NCBI RefSeq assembly: GCF_003100395.1
Contig: NZ_CP029210.1
Location: forward strand, 3,348,001 to 3,412,000
Source: Aquabacterium olei
GTDB lineage: Bacteria; Pseudomonadota; Gammaproteobacteria; Burkholderiales; Burkholderiaceae_C
Reading direction: 5' to 3'
Length of the DNA: 64,000 bases
Below the pieces are notes generated by a model. The model was not told the origin of the DNA. It saw nothing but the letters and a program-made list of their open reading frames with translations, and ran no database searches. A program made the position numbers and the translations under genes. Numbering within the stretch: position 1 is the stretch's first letter; each line of letters starts with the position of its first letter. This document shows positions 1 through 8,718 of this stretch, piece by piece.

Positions 1-87
1 GGCCTGGGCTCGGCGTTCTGGGGCGTGGTGCTGGGTTCGCTCGCCTGCTGGGTGAACCACCGGCGCACCCAGCCCAAACCGGCCTGA
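1..87 (+). CDS. benE: C-terminal end of a membrane transporter, probably BenE-type benzoate permease (partial)
   Basis: The first 29 codons of the window are the end of a gene that begins upstream; the stop is the TGA at 85-87. The visible residues form a glycine- and alanine-rich membrane helix (GLGSAFWGVVLGSLACWV) followed by a short basic tail. The helix resembles the last membrane segment of BenE-family benzoate/H+ symporters, which typically carry a similar G-x-G-x-A-F-W-G stretch, and BenE is a usual neighbour of ben genes. With only 28 residues visible the family call rests on one helix plus context. The gene converges on the LysR gene just downstream. Confidence 0.5.
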   Translation, partial: GLGSAFWGVVLGSLACWVNHRRTQPKPA

Positions 88-106
88 CGCCGCAGCAGCC
101 CGACGC

Positions 107-1072
107 TCAGATCAAGGCAGCCGGGTCGCCCTCGATGCCGAGGCGTGCCTGGAGGGCCAGCTCTTCCGCACGGCGCCGCTCTTCGGCTTGCGCCCGGTAG
201 ATGTCATCGATCAGCCTGCGCAGCAGCAGGATGTCATCGGACTGGTCATGCAGGCGGGTGTTCATGATGATGGGCGAGACCATGCCCGGCTCGGAAAACG
301 GCCGGTAGATCACCTCGTCCGGCCGGAGTCGCTGCACGCCGGTCGGCACCACGCACAGCCCCATGCCGGAGGCGACCAGGCCCAGCGCAGTCTGGATTTC
401 CTGAACTTCGTGCACCGCCACCGGCTCGACACCTCGGTCGCGAAACATGGACAAAACGTGGTCCGCGAAGCTGGGGCGCGGCTTCCTAGGGTAAACGAGA
501 TTGGGAAAACGAGCTGCCTGTGCAAGACTGACAGGTTCGCCGATTTTGGCCAGCTCATGCCCGCAAGGTATCGCAAGCACGAGCTGTTCCTCACGCAGCA
601 CCTCGCGCTTGATGGCCGGATCCTCCAGCCGGATCCGCCCGTAGCCCACATCGATCCGCCCCGCCTTCAGGGCATCGATCTGGTCCACCGTCGACATTTC
701 GACCAGCGACACCTCGGTACCCGGCCGCTCGGCCCGGAAGAGCCGCACCAGCCGCGGCAAGGCCCCGTAAATCGTCGACGAAACAAAGCCGATCACCAGG
801 CGTTTGTCTGCGTGCGCCACGCGCCGCGTGGTCTGGATCGCCTCGCGCGCCTGCTCCAGCATCCGGGTCGCGTGCGTGTAGAAGAACCGGCCGGCCTCGG
901 TGAGCTTCAGCGGCCTGGAGCCCCGCTCGAACAGCGGCAAGCCCAACTCGTCCTCCAGATCCTGAATCTGCCGGCTCAGCGGCGGCTGGGAGATGTGCAG
1001 TTTTTCGGCCGCGCGCGTGAAGTTCTGCTCATCCGCGACAGCGACAAAGTACCGAAGATGGCGCAATTCCAT
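107..1072 (-). CDS. LysR-type transcriptional regulator of the BenM/CatM group
   Basis: 321 residues, the normal size for a LysR regulator. Residues 1-60 form the winged helix-turn-helix (starting MELRHLRYFVAVADEQNFTRAAEKL) and closely follow the BenM/CatM pattern, including PPLSRQIQ and LFERG-RP; residues about 90-295 are the periplasmic-binding-like effector domain. Regulators of this group sense cis,cis-muconate and/or benzoate and activate cat and ben genes. The gene is divergent from catA, with 145 bp between the two starts. An inverted repeat matching the family's binding pattern lies at 1074-1092, right next to this gene's ATG, so autorepression together with catA activation is likely. 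Whether it answers to muconate, benzoate or both cannot be read from the sequence. Confidence 0.9.
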   Translation of the reverse strand: MELRHLRYFVAVADEQNFTRAAEKLHISQPPLSRQIQDLEDELGLPLFERGSRPLKLTEAGRFFYTHATRMLEQAREAIQTTRRVAHADKRLVIGFVSSTIYGALPRLVRLFRAERPGTEVSLVEMSTVDQIDALKAGRIDVGYGRIRLEDPAIKREVLREEQLVLAIPCGHELAKIGEPVSLAQAARFPNLVYPRKPRPSFADHVLSMFRDRGVEPVAVHEVQEIQTALGLVASGMGLCVVPTGVQRLRPDEVIYRPFSEPGMVSPIIMNTRLHDQSDDILLLRRLIDDIYRAQAEERRRAEELALQARLGIEGDPAALI

Positions 1073-1073
1073 T

Positions 1074-1092
1074 CCATACCTTTCGGATATGG
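1074..1092. promoter_or_regulatory. Probable LysR (BenM/CatM) recognition site in the catA/regulator divergent promoter
   Basis: The sequence contains CCATA-N9-TATGG, a perfect 5-bp inverted repeat. Within it, ATAC-N7-ATAT (1076-1090) differs at one base from the ATAC-N7-GTAT pattern known for BenM/CatM sites and keeps the LysR T-N11-A core. It starts 2 bp outside the regulator's start codon and about 125 bp before catA. A possible -35 TTGGAC (1111-1116) and -10 TAAGAT (1136-1141) for catA lie downstream with a long 19-bp spacer, which suits an activator-dependent promoter. Confidence 0.65.
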
Positions 1093-1217
1093 AACGAGTC
1101 TAAAACCATCTTGGACACCCGACAAGGTCTCTTCCTAAGATCGCGCCACTTGCAGTCGGTTTCACATCGGAAATCCGGACTGAATCCTCACCCCCCGCCG
1201 TCCTTCAGGAGACCATC

Positions 1218-2132
1218 ATGGACAAGAAGACCATCGACGCCCTCATCGAACGCATCAGCACCACCGGCGTCACCGGCCCCGGCAACGCCCGCGTCAAGAC
1301 CATCGTGACGCGCATGATCCGTGACCTGATGATCCAGATCGACGAACTGGACATCCAGCCCGAGGAGTTCTGGGCGGGCCTGAACTTCCTGAGCGAGGCC
1401 GGCCGCAACGGCGAACTGGGTCTGATCGCCCCGGGCATCGGCATCGAGCACTTCCTGGACCTGCGCATGGACGAGGCCGAAGCCAAGGCCGGTCTGGTCG
1501 GCGGCACCCCCCGCACCATCGAAGGCCCGCTGTACGTGGCCGGCGCCCCGGTGGCCCAGGGCTTTGCCCGCCTGGATGACGGCGCCACCCCTGGCGAGAC
1601 CGTGATCATGCAGGGCGTGGTGCGCACCGCCGACGGCAAGCCCGTGGCCGGTGCCAAGGTCGAGGTCTGGCACGCCAACCACCTGGGCAACTACTCGTAC
1701 TTCGACAAGACGCAGAGCGACTTCAACCTGCGCCGCACCATCATCACCGATGCCGAAGGCCGCTACACCTTCCGCAGCATCCTGCCGGTCGGCTACAGCT
1801 GCCCCCCCGGTGGCTCGACCGACCGCCTGCTGCAGGCCCTGGGCCGCCATGGCCATCGCCCGGCCCACATCCACTTCTTCGTGACCGCGCCGGGCTGCCG
1901 CAAGCTGACCACGCAGATCAACATCGAGAACGACCCGCACCTGTGGGACGACTTCGCCTTCGGCACGCGTGAAGGCCTGGTGCCTGCCGTCAAGAAGGTG
2001 GACGACGCCGCTGCGGCCGCCAAGTACGACCTGACCGGCCCCTTCCTGCAGATCGACTTCGACTTCACGGTGCACGCCGAAGCCGCCGCCGTGCCGGCCA
2101 CCGACTTCGCCCGTCCCCGCGCTGCCGCCTGA
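1218..2132 (+). CDS. catA: Catechol 1,2-dioxygenase
   Basis: 304 residues, typical of intradiol catechol 1,2-dioxygenases. The enzyme cleaves catechol between its hydroxyls to cis,cis-muconate with non-haem Fe(III). All four iron ligands are visible: Tyr159 (in HLGNYSYFD), Tyr193 (VGYSCPP), and His217 and His219 (RPAHIHFF), with nearly the same spacing as in Acinetobacter CatA. The N-terminal helical dimerisation domain covers about residues 1-100. The start has a good ribosome site (AGGAG at 1206-1210). It is the first gene of the run catA-benABCD-benK-porin, so the product of BenD is used directly; muconate-processing catB/catC are not in the window. Confidence 0.96.
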   Translation: MDKKTIDALIERISTTGVTGPGNARVKTIVTRMIRDLMIQIDELDIQPEEFWAGLNFLSEAGRNGELGLIAPGIGIEHFLDLRMDEAEAKAGLVGGTPRTIEGPLYVAGAPVAQGFARLDDGATPGETVIMQGVVRTADGKPVAGAKVEVWHANHLGNYSYFDKTQSDFNLRRTIITDAEGRYTFRSILPVGYSCPPGGSTDRLLQALGRHGHRPAHIHFFVTAPGCRKLTTQINIENDPHLWDDFAFGTREGLVPAVKKVDDAAAAAKYDLTGPFLQIDFDFTVHAEAAAVPATDFARPRAAA

Positions 2133-2153
2133 TCCCTTCGACCGGAGCCCACC

Positions 2154-3524
2154 ATGAGCAACCCCACCCCGCTGGACGCGGTTCGCGAGCGCCTCGACGG
2201 CATGCTGGTCGAGGACAAGGACCAGCACGTCTACAAACTGCACCGCAGCGCGTTCACCGACCAGGAACTGTTCGACCTCGAGATGAAACACATCTTCGAG
2301 GGCAACTGGATCTACCTGGCCCACGAAAGCCAGATCCCGAACCCGAACGACTACCTCACGACCTACATCGGCCGCCAGCCGATCATGATCACGCGCAACA
2401 AGGCCGGTGAGCTCAACGCCATCATCAACGCCTGTTCGCACCGTGGCGCCACCCTGGCCCGCCTGAAGAAGGGCAACAAGGCCAACTTCACCTGCACCTT
2501 CCACGGCTGGACGTTCAACAACAGCGGCAAGCTGCTGAAGGTCAAGGACGGCACCGACGCCGGCTATCCGGAGTCCTTCAACAAGGACTGCAGCCACGAT
2601 CTGAAGAAGGTGGCGCGTTTCGAGAGCTACCGCGGTTTCCTGTTCGGCAGCCTGAACCCGGACGTGGCCCCGCTGACCGAGTTCCTCGGCGAGTCGACCA
2701 AGATCATCGACATGATCGTGGACCAGTCGCCGGAAGGCCTGGAAGTGCTGCGCGGCTCGTCGACCTACACGTTCGATGCCAACTGGAAGATCCAGGCCGA
2801 GAACGGCGCCGACGGCTACCACGTCACCTCGGTGCACTGGAACTACGCGGCCACCACCAACCACCGCAAGCAGTCCGAAGCCGGCGACACCATCAAGGCG
2901 ATGGACGCAGGCAGCTGGGCCAAGAACGGTGGCGGCTTCTACTCGTTCGAGAACGGCCACATGCTGCTGTGGACGAAGTGGGCCAACCCCGAAGACCGCC
3001 CCAACTTCAAGGTGCGTGACGAGCTGGTGCAGCGCTGCGGCGAAGCCCGTGCCGACTGGATGATCAACCACTCGCGCAACCTGTGTCTGTATCCCAACGT
3101 CTATCTGATGGACCAGTTCAGCTCGCAGATCCGCGTGCTGCGCCCCATCTCGGTCGACAAGACGGAAGTCACCATCTACTGCATCGCGCCCAAGGGTGAA
3201 GCCCCCGAGGCCCGCGCCCGCCGCATCCGCCAGTACGAAGACTTCTTCAACGCCACCGGCATGGCCACGCCGGACGACCTGGAAGAGTTCCGCGCGTGCC
3301 AGCAGGGCTACGCCGGCATCGCGCTGGAGTGGAACGACATGTGCCGCGGCGCCACGCACTGGGTTCACGGCCCCGATGCAGCAGCCCAGCAGATCGACCT
3401 CAAGCCGCTGCTCAGCGGCGTGAAGACCGAAGACGAAGGCCTCTACACCGAGCAGCACCGCTACTGGATGGAGACCATGCAGCGTGCCATCGCGGCGGAA
3501 GCCGAACAAGCCAAGAAAGCGTGA
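2154..3524 (+). CDS. benA: Benzoate 1,2-dioxygenase, large (alpha) subunit
   Basis: 456 residues, the family length. The alpha subunit of the ring-hydroxylating oxygenase carries a Rieske [2Fe-2S] centre and the mononuclear iron site where benzoate is cis-dihydroxylated. Rieske ligands are Cys94-x-His96 and Cys114-x2-His117; the mononuclear site shows Asp220-x2-His223-x4-His228 ([10 protein letters not shown]). It lies 21 bp after catA and is followed by benB and the reductase benC, which together make the complete three-protein system. Toluate (XylX) and anthranilate (AntA) enzymes are close relatives; the benD/benK/catA context favours benzoate. Confidence 0.94.
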   Translation: MSNPTPLDAVRERLDGMLVEDKDQHVYKLHRSAFTDQELFDLEMKHIFEGNWIYLAHESQIPNPNDYLTTYIGRQPIMITRNKAGELNAIINACSHRGATLARLKKGNKANFTCTFHGWTFNNSGKLLKVKDGTDAGYPESFNKDCSHDLKKVARFESYRGFLFGSLNPDVAPLTEFLGESTKIIDMIVDQSPEGLEVLRGSSTYTFDANWKIQAENGADGYHVTSVHWNYAATTNHRKQSEAGDTIKAMDAGSWAKNGGGFYSFENGHMLLWTKWANPEDRPNFKVRDELVQRCGEARADWMINHSRNLCLYPNVYLMDQFSSQIRVLRPISVDKTEVTIYCIAPKGEAPEARARRIRQYEDFFNATGMATPDDLEEFRACQQGYAGIALEWNDMCRGATHWVHGPDAAAQQIDLKPLLSGVKTEDEGLYTEQHRYWMETMQRAIAAEAEQAKKA

Positions 3525-3532
3525 GGCCCACC

Positions 3533-4021
3533 ATGAGCATGACCATCGAACAAGTCCAGGCCTTTCTGTACCGCGAAGCCCGTCTGCTGGACGACAAGCA
3601 GTGGGACGAGTGGCTCACCTGCTACCACCCCCAGGCCGAGTTCTGGATGCCCTCGTGGGACGACGACGGCGAGCTGACGCGTGACCCGCAGTCCGAGATC
3701 TCGCTGATCTACTACGCGAACCGCGGCGGCCTGGAAGACCGTGTCTTCCGCATCAAGACCGAGCGCTCGGCGGCCAGCACGCCCGAGCCCCGCACCGGCC
3801 ACAACCTCCACAACGTGGAGATCGTGTCCCAGCAGGGCGAGCAACTCGAGGTGCGCTTCAACTGGCACACCCTGAGCTACCGCTACCACACCACGGACAG
3901 CTACTTCGGCACCTCGCACTACACGATCGACCTGACCAGCGGCCAGCCGCTGATCAAGCGCAAGGTGGTCGTGCTGAAGAACGACTACATCCGCCACGTC
4001 GTCGACGTCTACCACATCTGA
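3533..4021 (+). CDS. benB: Benzoate 1,2-dioxygenase, small (beta) subunit
   Basis: 162 residues from the ATG at 3533 (start MSMTIEQVQAFLYREARLLD), 8 bp after the benA stop. It belongs to the ring-hydroxylating dioxygenase beta-subunit family (SnoaL/NTF2-like cone fold), which builds the alpha3-beta3 hexamer and has no metal site of its own. The open frame continues upstream into benA, but the protein family begins at this ATG, and the segment WDEWLTCYHPQAEFWMPSW is typical of BenB/XylY N-terminal regions. Confidence 0.93.
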   Translation: MSMTIEQVQAFLYREARLLDDKQWDEWLTCYHPQAEFWMPSWDDDGELTRDPQSEISLIYYANRGGLEDRVFRIKTERSAASTPEPRTGHNLHNVEIVSQQGEQLEVRFNWHTLSYRYHTTDSYFGTSHYTIDLTSGQPLIKRKVVVLKNDYIRHVVDVYHI

Positions 4022-4082
4022 GTCTGCTGCCCCTGCCGTGCACCGCGCGCCAGGGGCCTCACTCATCACGGAGGTCCCCCTC

Positions 4083-5090
4083 ATGCCTCACCAGATTGCC
4101 CTCCAGTTCGAAGACGGTCTCACCCGTTTCATCGAAGCCAACGCCACCGAGACGGTCGCCGATGCGGCCTACCGCCAGGGCGTGAACATCCCCCTCGATT
4201 GCCGTGACGGCGCCTGCGGCACCTGCAAGTGCTTTGCCGAATCGGGCCAGTACACGATGGGCGAGTACATCGACGACGCCCTCAGCGACGACGAAGCCAA
4301 GCAAGGCTACGTGCTGACCTGCCAGATGCGCGCCCAGAGCGACTGCGTGGTGCGCGTGCCCGCCTCGTCGGCGGTGTGCCGCACGCAGCAGGCCGAGTTC
4401 AACGCCGCCATCAAGGAAGTGCGCCAGCTCTCGCCCAGCACCATCTCGCTGAGCCTGCAGGGTGACGCGCTCAACAAGCTGGCCTTCCTGCCCGGCCAGT
4501 ACGTCAACCTGAAGGTGCCCGGCAGCGACCAGACCCGCGCCTACTCCTTCAGCTCGCTGCCGCGCAACGGCGAGGTCTCCTTCCTGATCCGCAACGTGCC
4601 GGGCGGGCTGATGAGCTCCTTCCTCACCAGCCTGGCCAGGCAGGGCGATGCCATGTCCCTGGCTGGCCCGCTGGGCAGCTTCTACCTGCGCGAGATCAAG
4701 CGCCCGCTGCTGCTGCTGGCCGGCGGCACCGGCCTGGCGCCCTTCACCGCCATGCTCGAGAAGATCGCCGACGAAGGCAGCGCCCACCCGCTGCACCTGA
4801 TCTACGGCGTGACCCACGACGCCGACCTGGTCGAGATGGACAAGCTCGAAGCCTTTGCTGCCCGCATCCCCAATTTCACGTTCACCGCGTGCGTGGCGAA
4901 TGCCGACAGCCCGTATCCCCACAAGGGCTACGTCACCCAGCACATCGAGCCCAAGCACCTCAACGAAGGCGAGGTCGACATCTACCTGTGCGGCCCGCCT
5001 CCGATGGTCGAAGCCGTGAGCCACTTCATCCGCGAACGCGGCATCCAGCCGGCCAACTTCTATTACGAGAAGTTCGCGGCCAGCGCCTGA
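4083..5090 (+). CDS. benC: Benzoate 1,2-dioxygenase electron-transfer reductase
   Basis: 335 residues from the ATG at 4083, chosen because GGAGG (4070-4074) sits 8 bp upstream and family members begin here. Residues 1-95 are a plant-type [2Fe-2S] ferredoxin domain with Cys40, Cys45, Cys48 and Cys80; residues about 105-200 bind FAD (RAYSFSS); the rest is an NAD(H)-binding ferredoxin-reductase domain (LLLAGGTGLAPF, CGPPPMVEA). BenC passes electrons from NADH to the Rieske centre of BenA. A 61-bp gap separates it from benB, but its placement before benD indicates one operon. Confidence 0.94.
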   Translation: MPHQIALQFEDGLTRFIEANATETVADAAYRQGVNIPLDCRDGACGTCKCFAESGQYTMGEYIDDALSDDEAKQGYVLTCQMRAQSDCVVRVPASSAVCRTQQAEFNAAIKEVRQLSPSTISLSLQGDALNKLAFLPGQYVNLKVPGSDQTRAYSFSSLPRNGEVSFLIRNVPGGLMSSFLTSLARQGDAMSLAGPLGSFYLREIKRPLLLLAGGTGLAPFTAMLEKIADEGSAHPLHLIYGVTHDADLVEMDKLEAFAARIPNFTFTACVANADSPYPHKGYVTQHIEPKHLNEGEVDIYLCGPPPMVEAVSHFIRERGIQPANFYYEKFAASA

Positions 5091-5105
5091 TCCGGGAGCC
5101 CCACC

Positions 5106-5882
5106 ATGACACCCCGCTTCCAAGGCAAGGTGGCCGTCGTCACCGGCTCGGCACAGGGCATCGGCCGCGGCGTGGTCGAGCGCATGCTGGCTGAAGGCGG
5201 CCGCATCGTGGCCGTCGACCGTGCCGAGATCGTGCACGAGCTGCGCGAGCTGCCCGGCGCGGCCGACCGCATCCTCACCCTCACCGCCGACCTCGAACGC
5301 AACGCCGATTGCGAGCGCGTGATGGCCGAGGCCGTGCGCCACTTCGGTCGCATCGACATCCTCGTCAACAACGTCGGCGGCACGATCTGGGCCAAGCCCT
5401 TCGAGCACTACGCCGAACACGAGATCGAAGCCGAAGTGCGCCGTTCGCTGTTCCCGACGCTGTGGTGCTGCCACGCGGCGCTGCCGATCATGCTCGAGCA
5501 GGGCCGGGGCGCCATCGTCAACGTCTCGTCGATCGCCACGCGCGGCGTCAACCGCGTGCCCTATGGCGCAGCCAAGGGCGGCGTCAACGCACTCACGGCC
5601 TGCCTGGCTTTCGAAACCGCCGAGCGCGGTGTGCGTGTGAACGCCACCGCCCCCGGCGGCACCGAAGCCCCGCCGCGCCGCATCCCGCGCAACACGGCCG
5701 AACAGACCGAGCAGGAGAAGGTCTGGTATCAGCAAATCGTCGACCAGACCAAGTCGTCGAGCCTGATGAAGCGCTACGGCACGATCGACGAACAGGTCGG
5801 CGCCATTCTCTTCCTCGCCTCGGATGAGGCCTCGTACATCACCGGCGTCGTGCTGCCGATCGGTGGTGGCGACATGGGCTGA
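5106..5882 (+). CDS. benD: 1,6-dihydroxycyclohexa-2,4-diene-1-carboxylate dehydrogenase
   Basis: 258-residue short-chain dehydrogenase/reductase. The nucleotide-binding motif TGSAQGIGRG (residues about 13-22), NNVGG and the catalytic Ser...YGAAK pair (Tyr-x3-Lys) are intact. BenD oxidises the cis-diol made by BenABC with NAD+; the product loses CO2 and becomes catechol, the substrate of CatA. It starts 15 bp after benC. Homologous XylL acts on toluate diols; the benABC/catA neighbourhood supports BenD. Confidence 0.93.
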   Translation: MTPRFQGKVAVVTGSAQGIGRGVVERMLAEGGRIVAVDRAEIVHELRELPGAADRILTLTADLERNADCERVMAEAVRHFGRIDILVNNVGGTIWAKPFEHYAEHEIEAEVRRSLFPTLWCCHAALPIMLEQGRGAIVNVSSIATRGVNRVPYGAAKGGVNALTACLAFETAERGVRVNATAPGGTEAPPRRIPRNTAEQTEQEKVWYQQIVDQTKSSSLMKRYGTIDEQVGAILFLASDEASYITGVVLPIGGGDMG

Positions 5883-6015
5883 ACCCAGCCCCACATCGCT
5901 CACAAGAACCACAGGCTCGGTCCACGAGCCACCCGCTCTTTCCCCTCTGCCAGGCGTGGTCCTCCCCGCGCCTGGCGCCCTCGAGCAACCCCCTACCCCT
6001 CATGGTGGAGACAAA

Positions 6016-7356
6016 ATGAACAACATCGATGTATCCAAGGTCATCGACCAGGCGCGGTTCAACCGCTTTCACTGGACGGTGCTCTTCTGGTGCGCCCTCA
6101 TCATCATCTTCGACGGCTACGACCTCGTCATCTATGGCGTGGCCCTGCCCATGCTGATGAAGGAGTGGAATCTCACCCCGCTGCAGGCCGGTGCGCTGGG
6201 CAGCTACGCGCTCTTCGGCATGATGGCCGGTGCGTTGATCTTCGGCCCCCTGTCCGACCGCATCGGCCGCAAGAAGGCCATCACGATCTGCGTGATCCTC
6301 TTCAGCGGCTTCACCATGCTGAACGGCTTCACCACCAACCCGACCGAATTCGGCATCTGTCGCTTCATTGCCGGTCTCGGCATCGGCGGCGTCATGCCCA
6401 ACGTGGTCGCGCTGATGAGCGAGTACGCACCGCAGAAGATCCGCAGCACGCTGGTGGCCATCATGTTCAGTGGCTACTCGGTCGGCGGCATGCTGTCGGC
6501 CGGCCTCGGCATGGTGCTGCTGCCCAGCTATGGCTGGCAGTCGGTCTTCTACGTCGCCGGGCTGCCCCTGCTGCTGCTGCCGCTCATCATGAAGTTCCTG
6601 CCCGAGTCGGTCGGCTTCATGGTCAAGGAAGGCCGCACGGAAGAAGCCGCCGCCGTGCTGTCGCGCGTCGAGCCGACTTTCAGGATGAAGGCCGGCGACC
6701 AGCTCGCAGCCCCGGCCGGCAAGGCGAAGGGTGGAAACGTGCTGCAGCTCTTCGGTGACGGCCGTGCCCTGCAGACGCTGATGCTGTGGGTCGCCTTCTT
6801 CTGCTGCCTGCTGATGGTCTACGCGCTCGCCTCCTGGCTGCCCAAGCTGATGACCAAGGCCGGCTACGGTCTCGGCTCCTCGCTGAGCTTCCTGCTGGTC
6901 CTCAACCTCGGTGCCATCTTCGGCGCAATCGGCGGCGGCTGGCTGAGCGACAAGATGAACATGCCACGCGTGCTGGCCGTGTTCTTCGCCATCGCCGCCA
7001 CCTCCATCAGCCTGCTGGGCTACAAGAGCTCGACCGAACTGCTCTACATCCTGATCGCCATTGCCGGCGCCACCACCATCGGCACGCAGATCCTGCTGTA
7101 TGCACTGGGCGCGCAGTTCTACGAGATGAGCATCCGGTCCACCGGTCTCGGCTGGGCGTCGGGCATCGGCCGCAATGGCGCCATCGTCGGCCCGATCCTG
7201 GGCGGGGCCCTCATGGCCGCCGAGCTGCCGCTGCAGGCCAACTTCCTGGCCTTCGCCATCCCCGGCGCCGTCGCCACCGTCGCGATGATCGTGTTCGCGC
7301 TGCGCCAGCAGACGCGCCGCGCCAGCGAGCCCAAGCTCGTCACCTCGGCCGCCTGA
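6016..7356 (+). CDS. benK: Benzoate/aromatic acid:H+ symporter of the major facilitator superfamily
   Basis: 446 residues from the ATG at 6016, which has GGTGGAG (6004-6010) upstream; the open frame begins earlier, but the N-terminus MNNIDVSKVIDQARFNRFHW fits BenK/PcaK-type carriers. About twelve membrane segments are visible. Hallmarks of the aromatic acid:H+ symporter family are the acidic motif DGYDLVIYG in helix 1 and the GPLSDRIGRKK loop between helices 2 and 3. It lies 133 bp after benD. The transported acid is inferred from context: benzoate is most likely, but PcaK-type 4-hydroxybenzoate carriers look alike. Confidence 0.87.
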   Translation: MNNIDVSKVIDQARFNRFHWTVLFWCALIIIFDGYDLVIYGVALPMLMKEWNLTPLQAGALGSYALFGMMAGALIFGPLSDRIGRKKAITICVILFSGFTMLNGFTTNPTEFGICRFIAGLGIGGVMPNVVALMSEYAPQKIRSTLVAIMFSGYSVGGMLSAGLGMVLLPSYGWQSVFYVAGLPLLLLPLIMKFLPESVGFMVKEGRTEEAAAVLSRVEPTFRMKAGDQLAAPAGKAKGGNVLQLFGDGRALQTLMLWVAFFCCLLMVYALASWLPKLMTKAGYGLGSSLSFLLVLNLGAIFGAIGGGWLSDKMNMPRVLAVFFAIAATSISLLGYKSSTELLYILIAIAGATTIGTQILLYALGAQFYEMSIRSTGLGWASGIGRNGAIVGPILGGALMAAELPLQANFLAFAIPGAVATVAMIVFALRQQTRRASEPKLVTSAA

Positions 7357-7503
7357 TCGGCCTGCGCCGTGCGGGGGCGATGACGCTCCCCCGGCGCCCG
7401 GGCAACCCCAAGAGGGTCGCCCCCCGTTCCCCTCACCACACCGATCCGGGTCACCCGCTGCACCCGGCAGGGCGCGCCTGCGCCCCACACCAGGAGACAC
7501 CCC

Positions 7504-8646
7504 ATGAACAAGCCCTTCTCTCGCACCGTCTTGACCGCGGCCCTGGCCCTGAGCGCCGCAGCCACCCAAGCGCAGACCAGCAACGTGACGCTGTACGGCA
7601 CGCTGGACCAGTACCTCAACTACATGAAGAGCAGCTCGGGCAAGAGCCTGACTTCGCTGAACGACGGCGCCCTGATGCGCAGCCGCCTGGGCTTTCGCGG
7701 CACCGAAGACCTCGGTGGTGGCCTGGCCGTGAAGTTCAACCTCGAGCACGGTCTGTATGCCGACTCCGGCAAGCAGAACGACAGCACCCGCTTCTTCGAC
7801 CGCCAGGCGTGGGTCGGGCTGGCCACGCCTTACGGCGAATTCCGCGCCGGTCGGCAGAACTCGGTTGCCTTCGTCCGCAGCGCCGACGTCGATTACAGCG
7901 GCCGCACGCTGGGCTCCCTGGCCAACTGGTACGCCCTCACCGCGCGTTACGACAACGACCTGACGTACATCTCGCCACGCGTGAGCGGCTTTGTGTTCGA
8001 GGCCCACTTCGCGCCCGGCGAACAAAGCACCGGCAGCCCCTCCAGCAAGGCTGTGTGGCAGTTCGCCGTCGACTACGCCAACGGCCCGGTGCGCGCAGGC
8101 TACACCGGCGTGCGTGCCCGACCGGCAGCCAACTCGGCTGTGGGCCGCACCATCGTGTTCGACAACCTGTATGCCAACTACGACTACGGGCAGGGCAAGG
8201 TGTACGCATCGGTGATCCGCAGCAACGCCACCACCGACTCGGCCAGCGGCCCGCTCCAGGGCAACAATGCCGGACTGCTGCTGGGCGCCACGGGCACGCT
8301 GGTATCCGGGGCCGCCGGCACCGCAACCGACGCAAACCGTTTCCACAACGTCGTGCAGCTCTCGGCCGACTACCGTGTCTCCAGCGCGCTGCGCGTGGGT
8401 GGCATGGTCGGCCGCATCTACGACACATCGAACGCCAAGGAAGGGGCCACCGGCGCGTCGCTCGGGGCGTTCTATGACCTGTCGAAGCGGACCACGCTGT
8501 ACGCGATGGGCGAGGTGTTGAGCAACGACCGCAACGGCGGCTTCGTGCTGTCCGGTTCGGCCGCCGTGCTGCCCAACTTCGAGGCTGCCGACGTCAATGG
8601 CCAGCGCCTGAAGGCCATGCAGCTCGGCATCCTCCACCGCTTCTGA
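7504..8646 (+). CDS. Outer-membrane porin (Gram-negative porin, Porin_4 family)
   Basis: 380 residues with a signal peptide (MNKPFSRTVLTAALALSAAATQAQ) followed by VTLYGTLDQYLNYMKS, the usual first strand of beta-proteobacterial trimeric porins, and ending in the terminal aromatic (LHRF) needed for BAM-mediated insertion. Position directly after benK on the same strand, before a terminator, suggests it supplies outer-membrane entry for benzoate, as porins linked to ben clusters do elsewhere. The 147-bp gap after benK contains a GC-rich imperfect hairpin around 7366-7400 but no obvious promoter. Substrate specificity is inferred only. Confidence 0.88.
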   Translation: MNKPFSRTVLTAALALSAAATQAQTSNVTLYGTLDQYLNYMKSSSGKSLTSLNDGALMRSRLGFRGTEDLGGGLAVKFNLEHGLYADSGKQNDSTRFFDRQAWVGLATPYGEFRAGRQNSVAFVRSADVDYSGRTLGSLANWYALTARYDNDLTYISPRVSGFVFEAHFAPGEQSTGSPSSKAVWQFAVDYANGPVRAGYTGVRARPAANSAVGRTIVFDNLYANYDYGQGKVYASVIRSNATTDSASGPLQGNNAGLLLGATGTLVSGAAGTATDANRFHNVVQLSADYRVSSALRVGGMVGRIYDTSNAKEGATGASLGAFYDLSKRTTLYAMGEVLSNDRNGGFVLSGSAAVLPNFEAADVNGQRLKAMQLGILHRF

Positions 8647-8669
8647 TCCACACCGGCAGGCCCTCAAGC

Positions 8670-8697
8670 AAAACGGCTCCCCGCGGGGAGCCGTTTT
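8670..8697. terminator. Bidirectional intrinsic terminator between the porin and HU genes
   Basis: A perfect 20-bp palindrome (CGGCTCCCCG / CGGGGAGCCG, 8674-8693) is flanked by AAAA and TTTT, so it can stop transcripts from both directions. It lies between the convergent porin and HU genes and marks the end of the catA-ben run. Confidence 0.9.
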
Positions 8698-8718
8698 GCC
8701 ATTCAGGCGCAGAGCGTC

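Noticed and set aside
1188..3509. A 773-codon open frame on the minus strand opposite catA and benA
   Set aside because: It mirrors two well-supported genes, has a biased Val/Gly/Ala/His composition and no recognisable domain; this is expected in high-GC DNA.
7366..7400. GC-rich imperfect hairpin after benK
   Set aside because: No U run and an imperfect stem; I could not separate it from background in GC-rich DNA.
5839..8667. A 942-codon minus-strand open frame opposite benD, benK and the porin
   Set aside because: It spans three real genes and their gaps, with His/Gln/Arg-rich shadow composition and no family resemblance.
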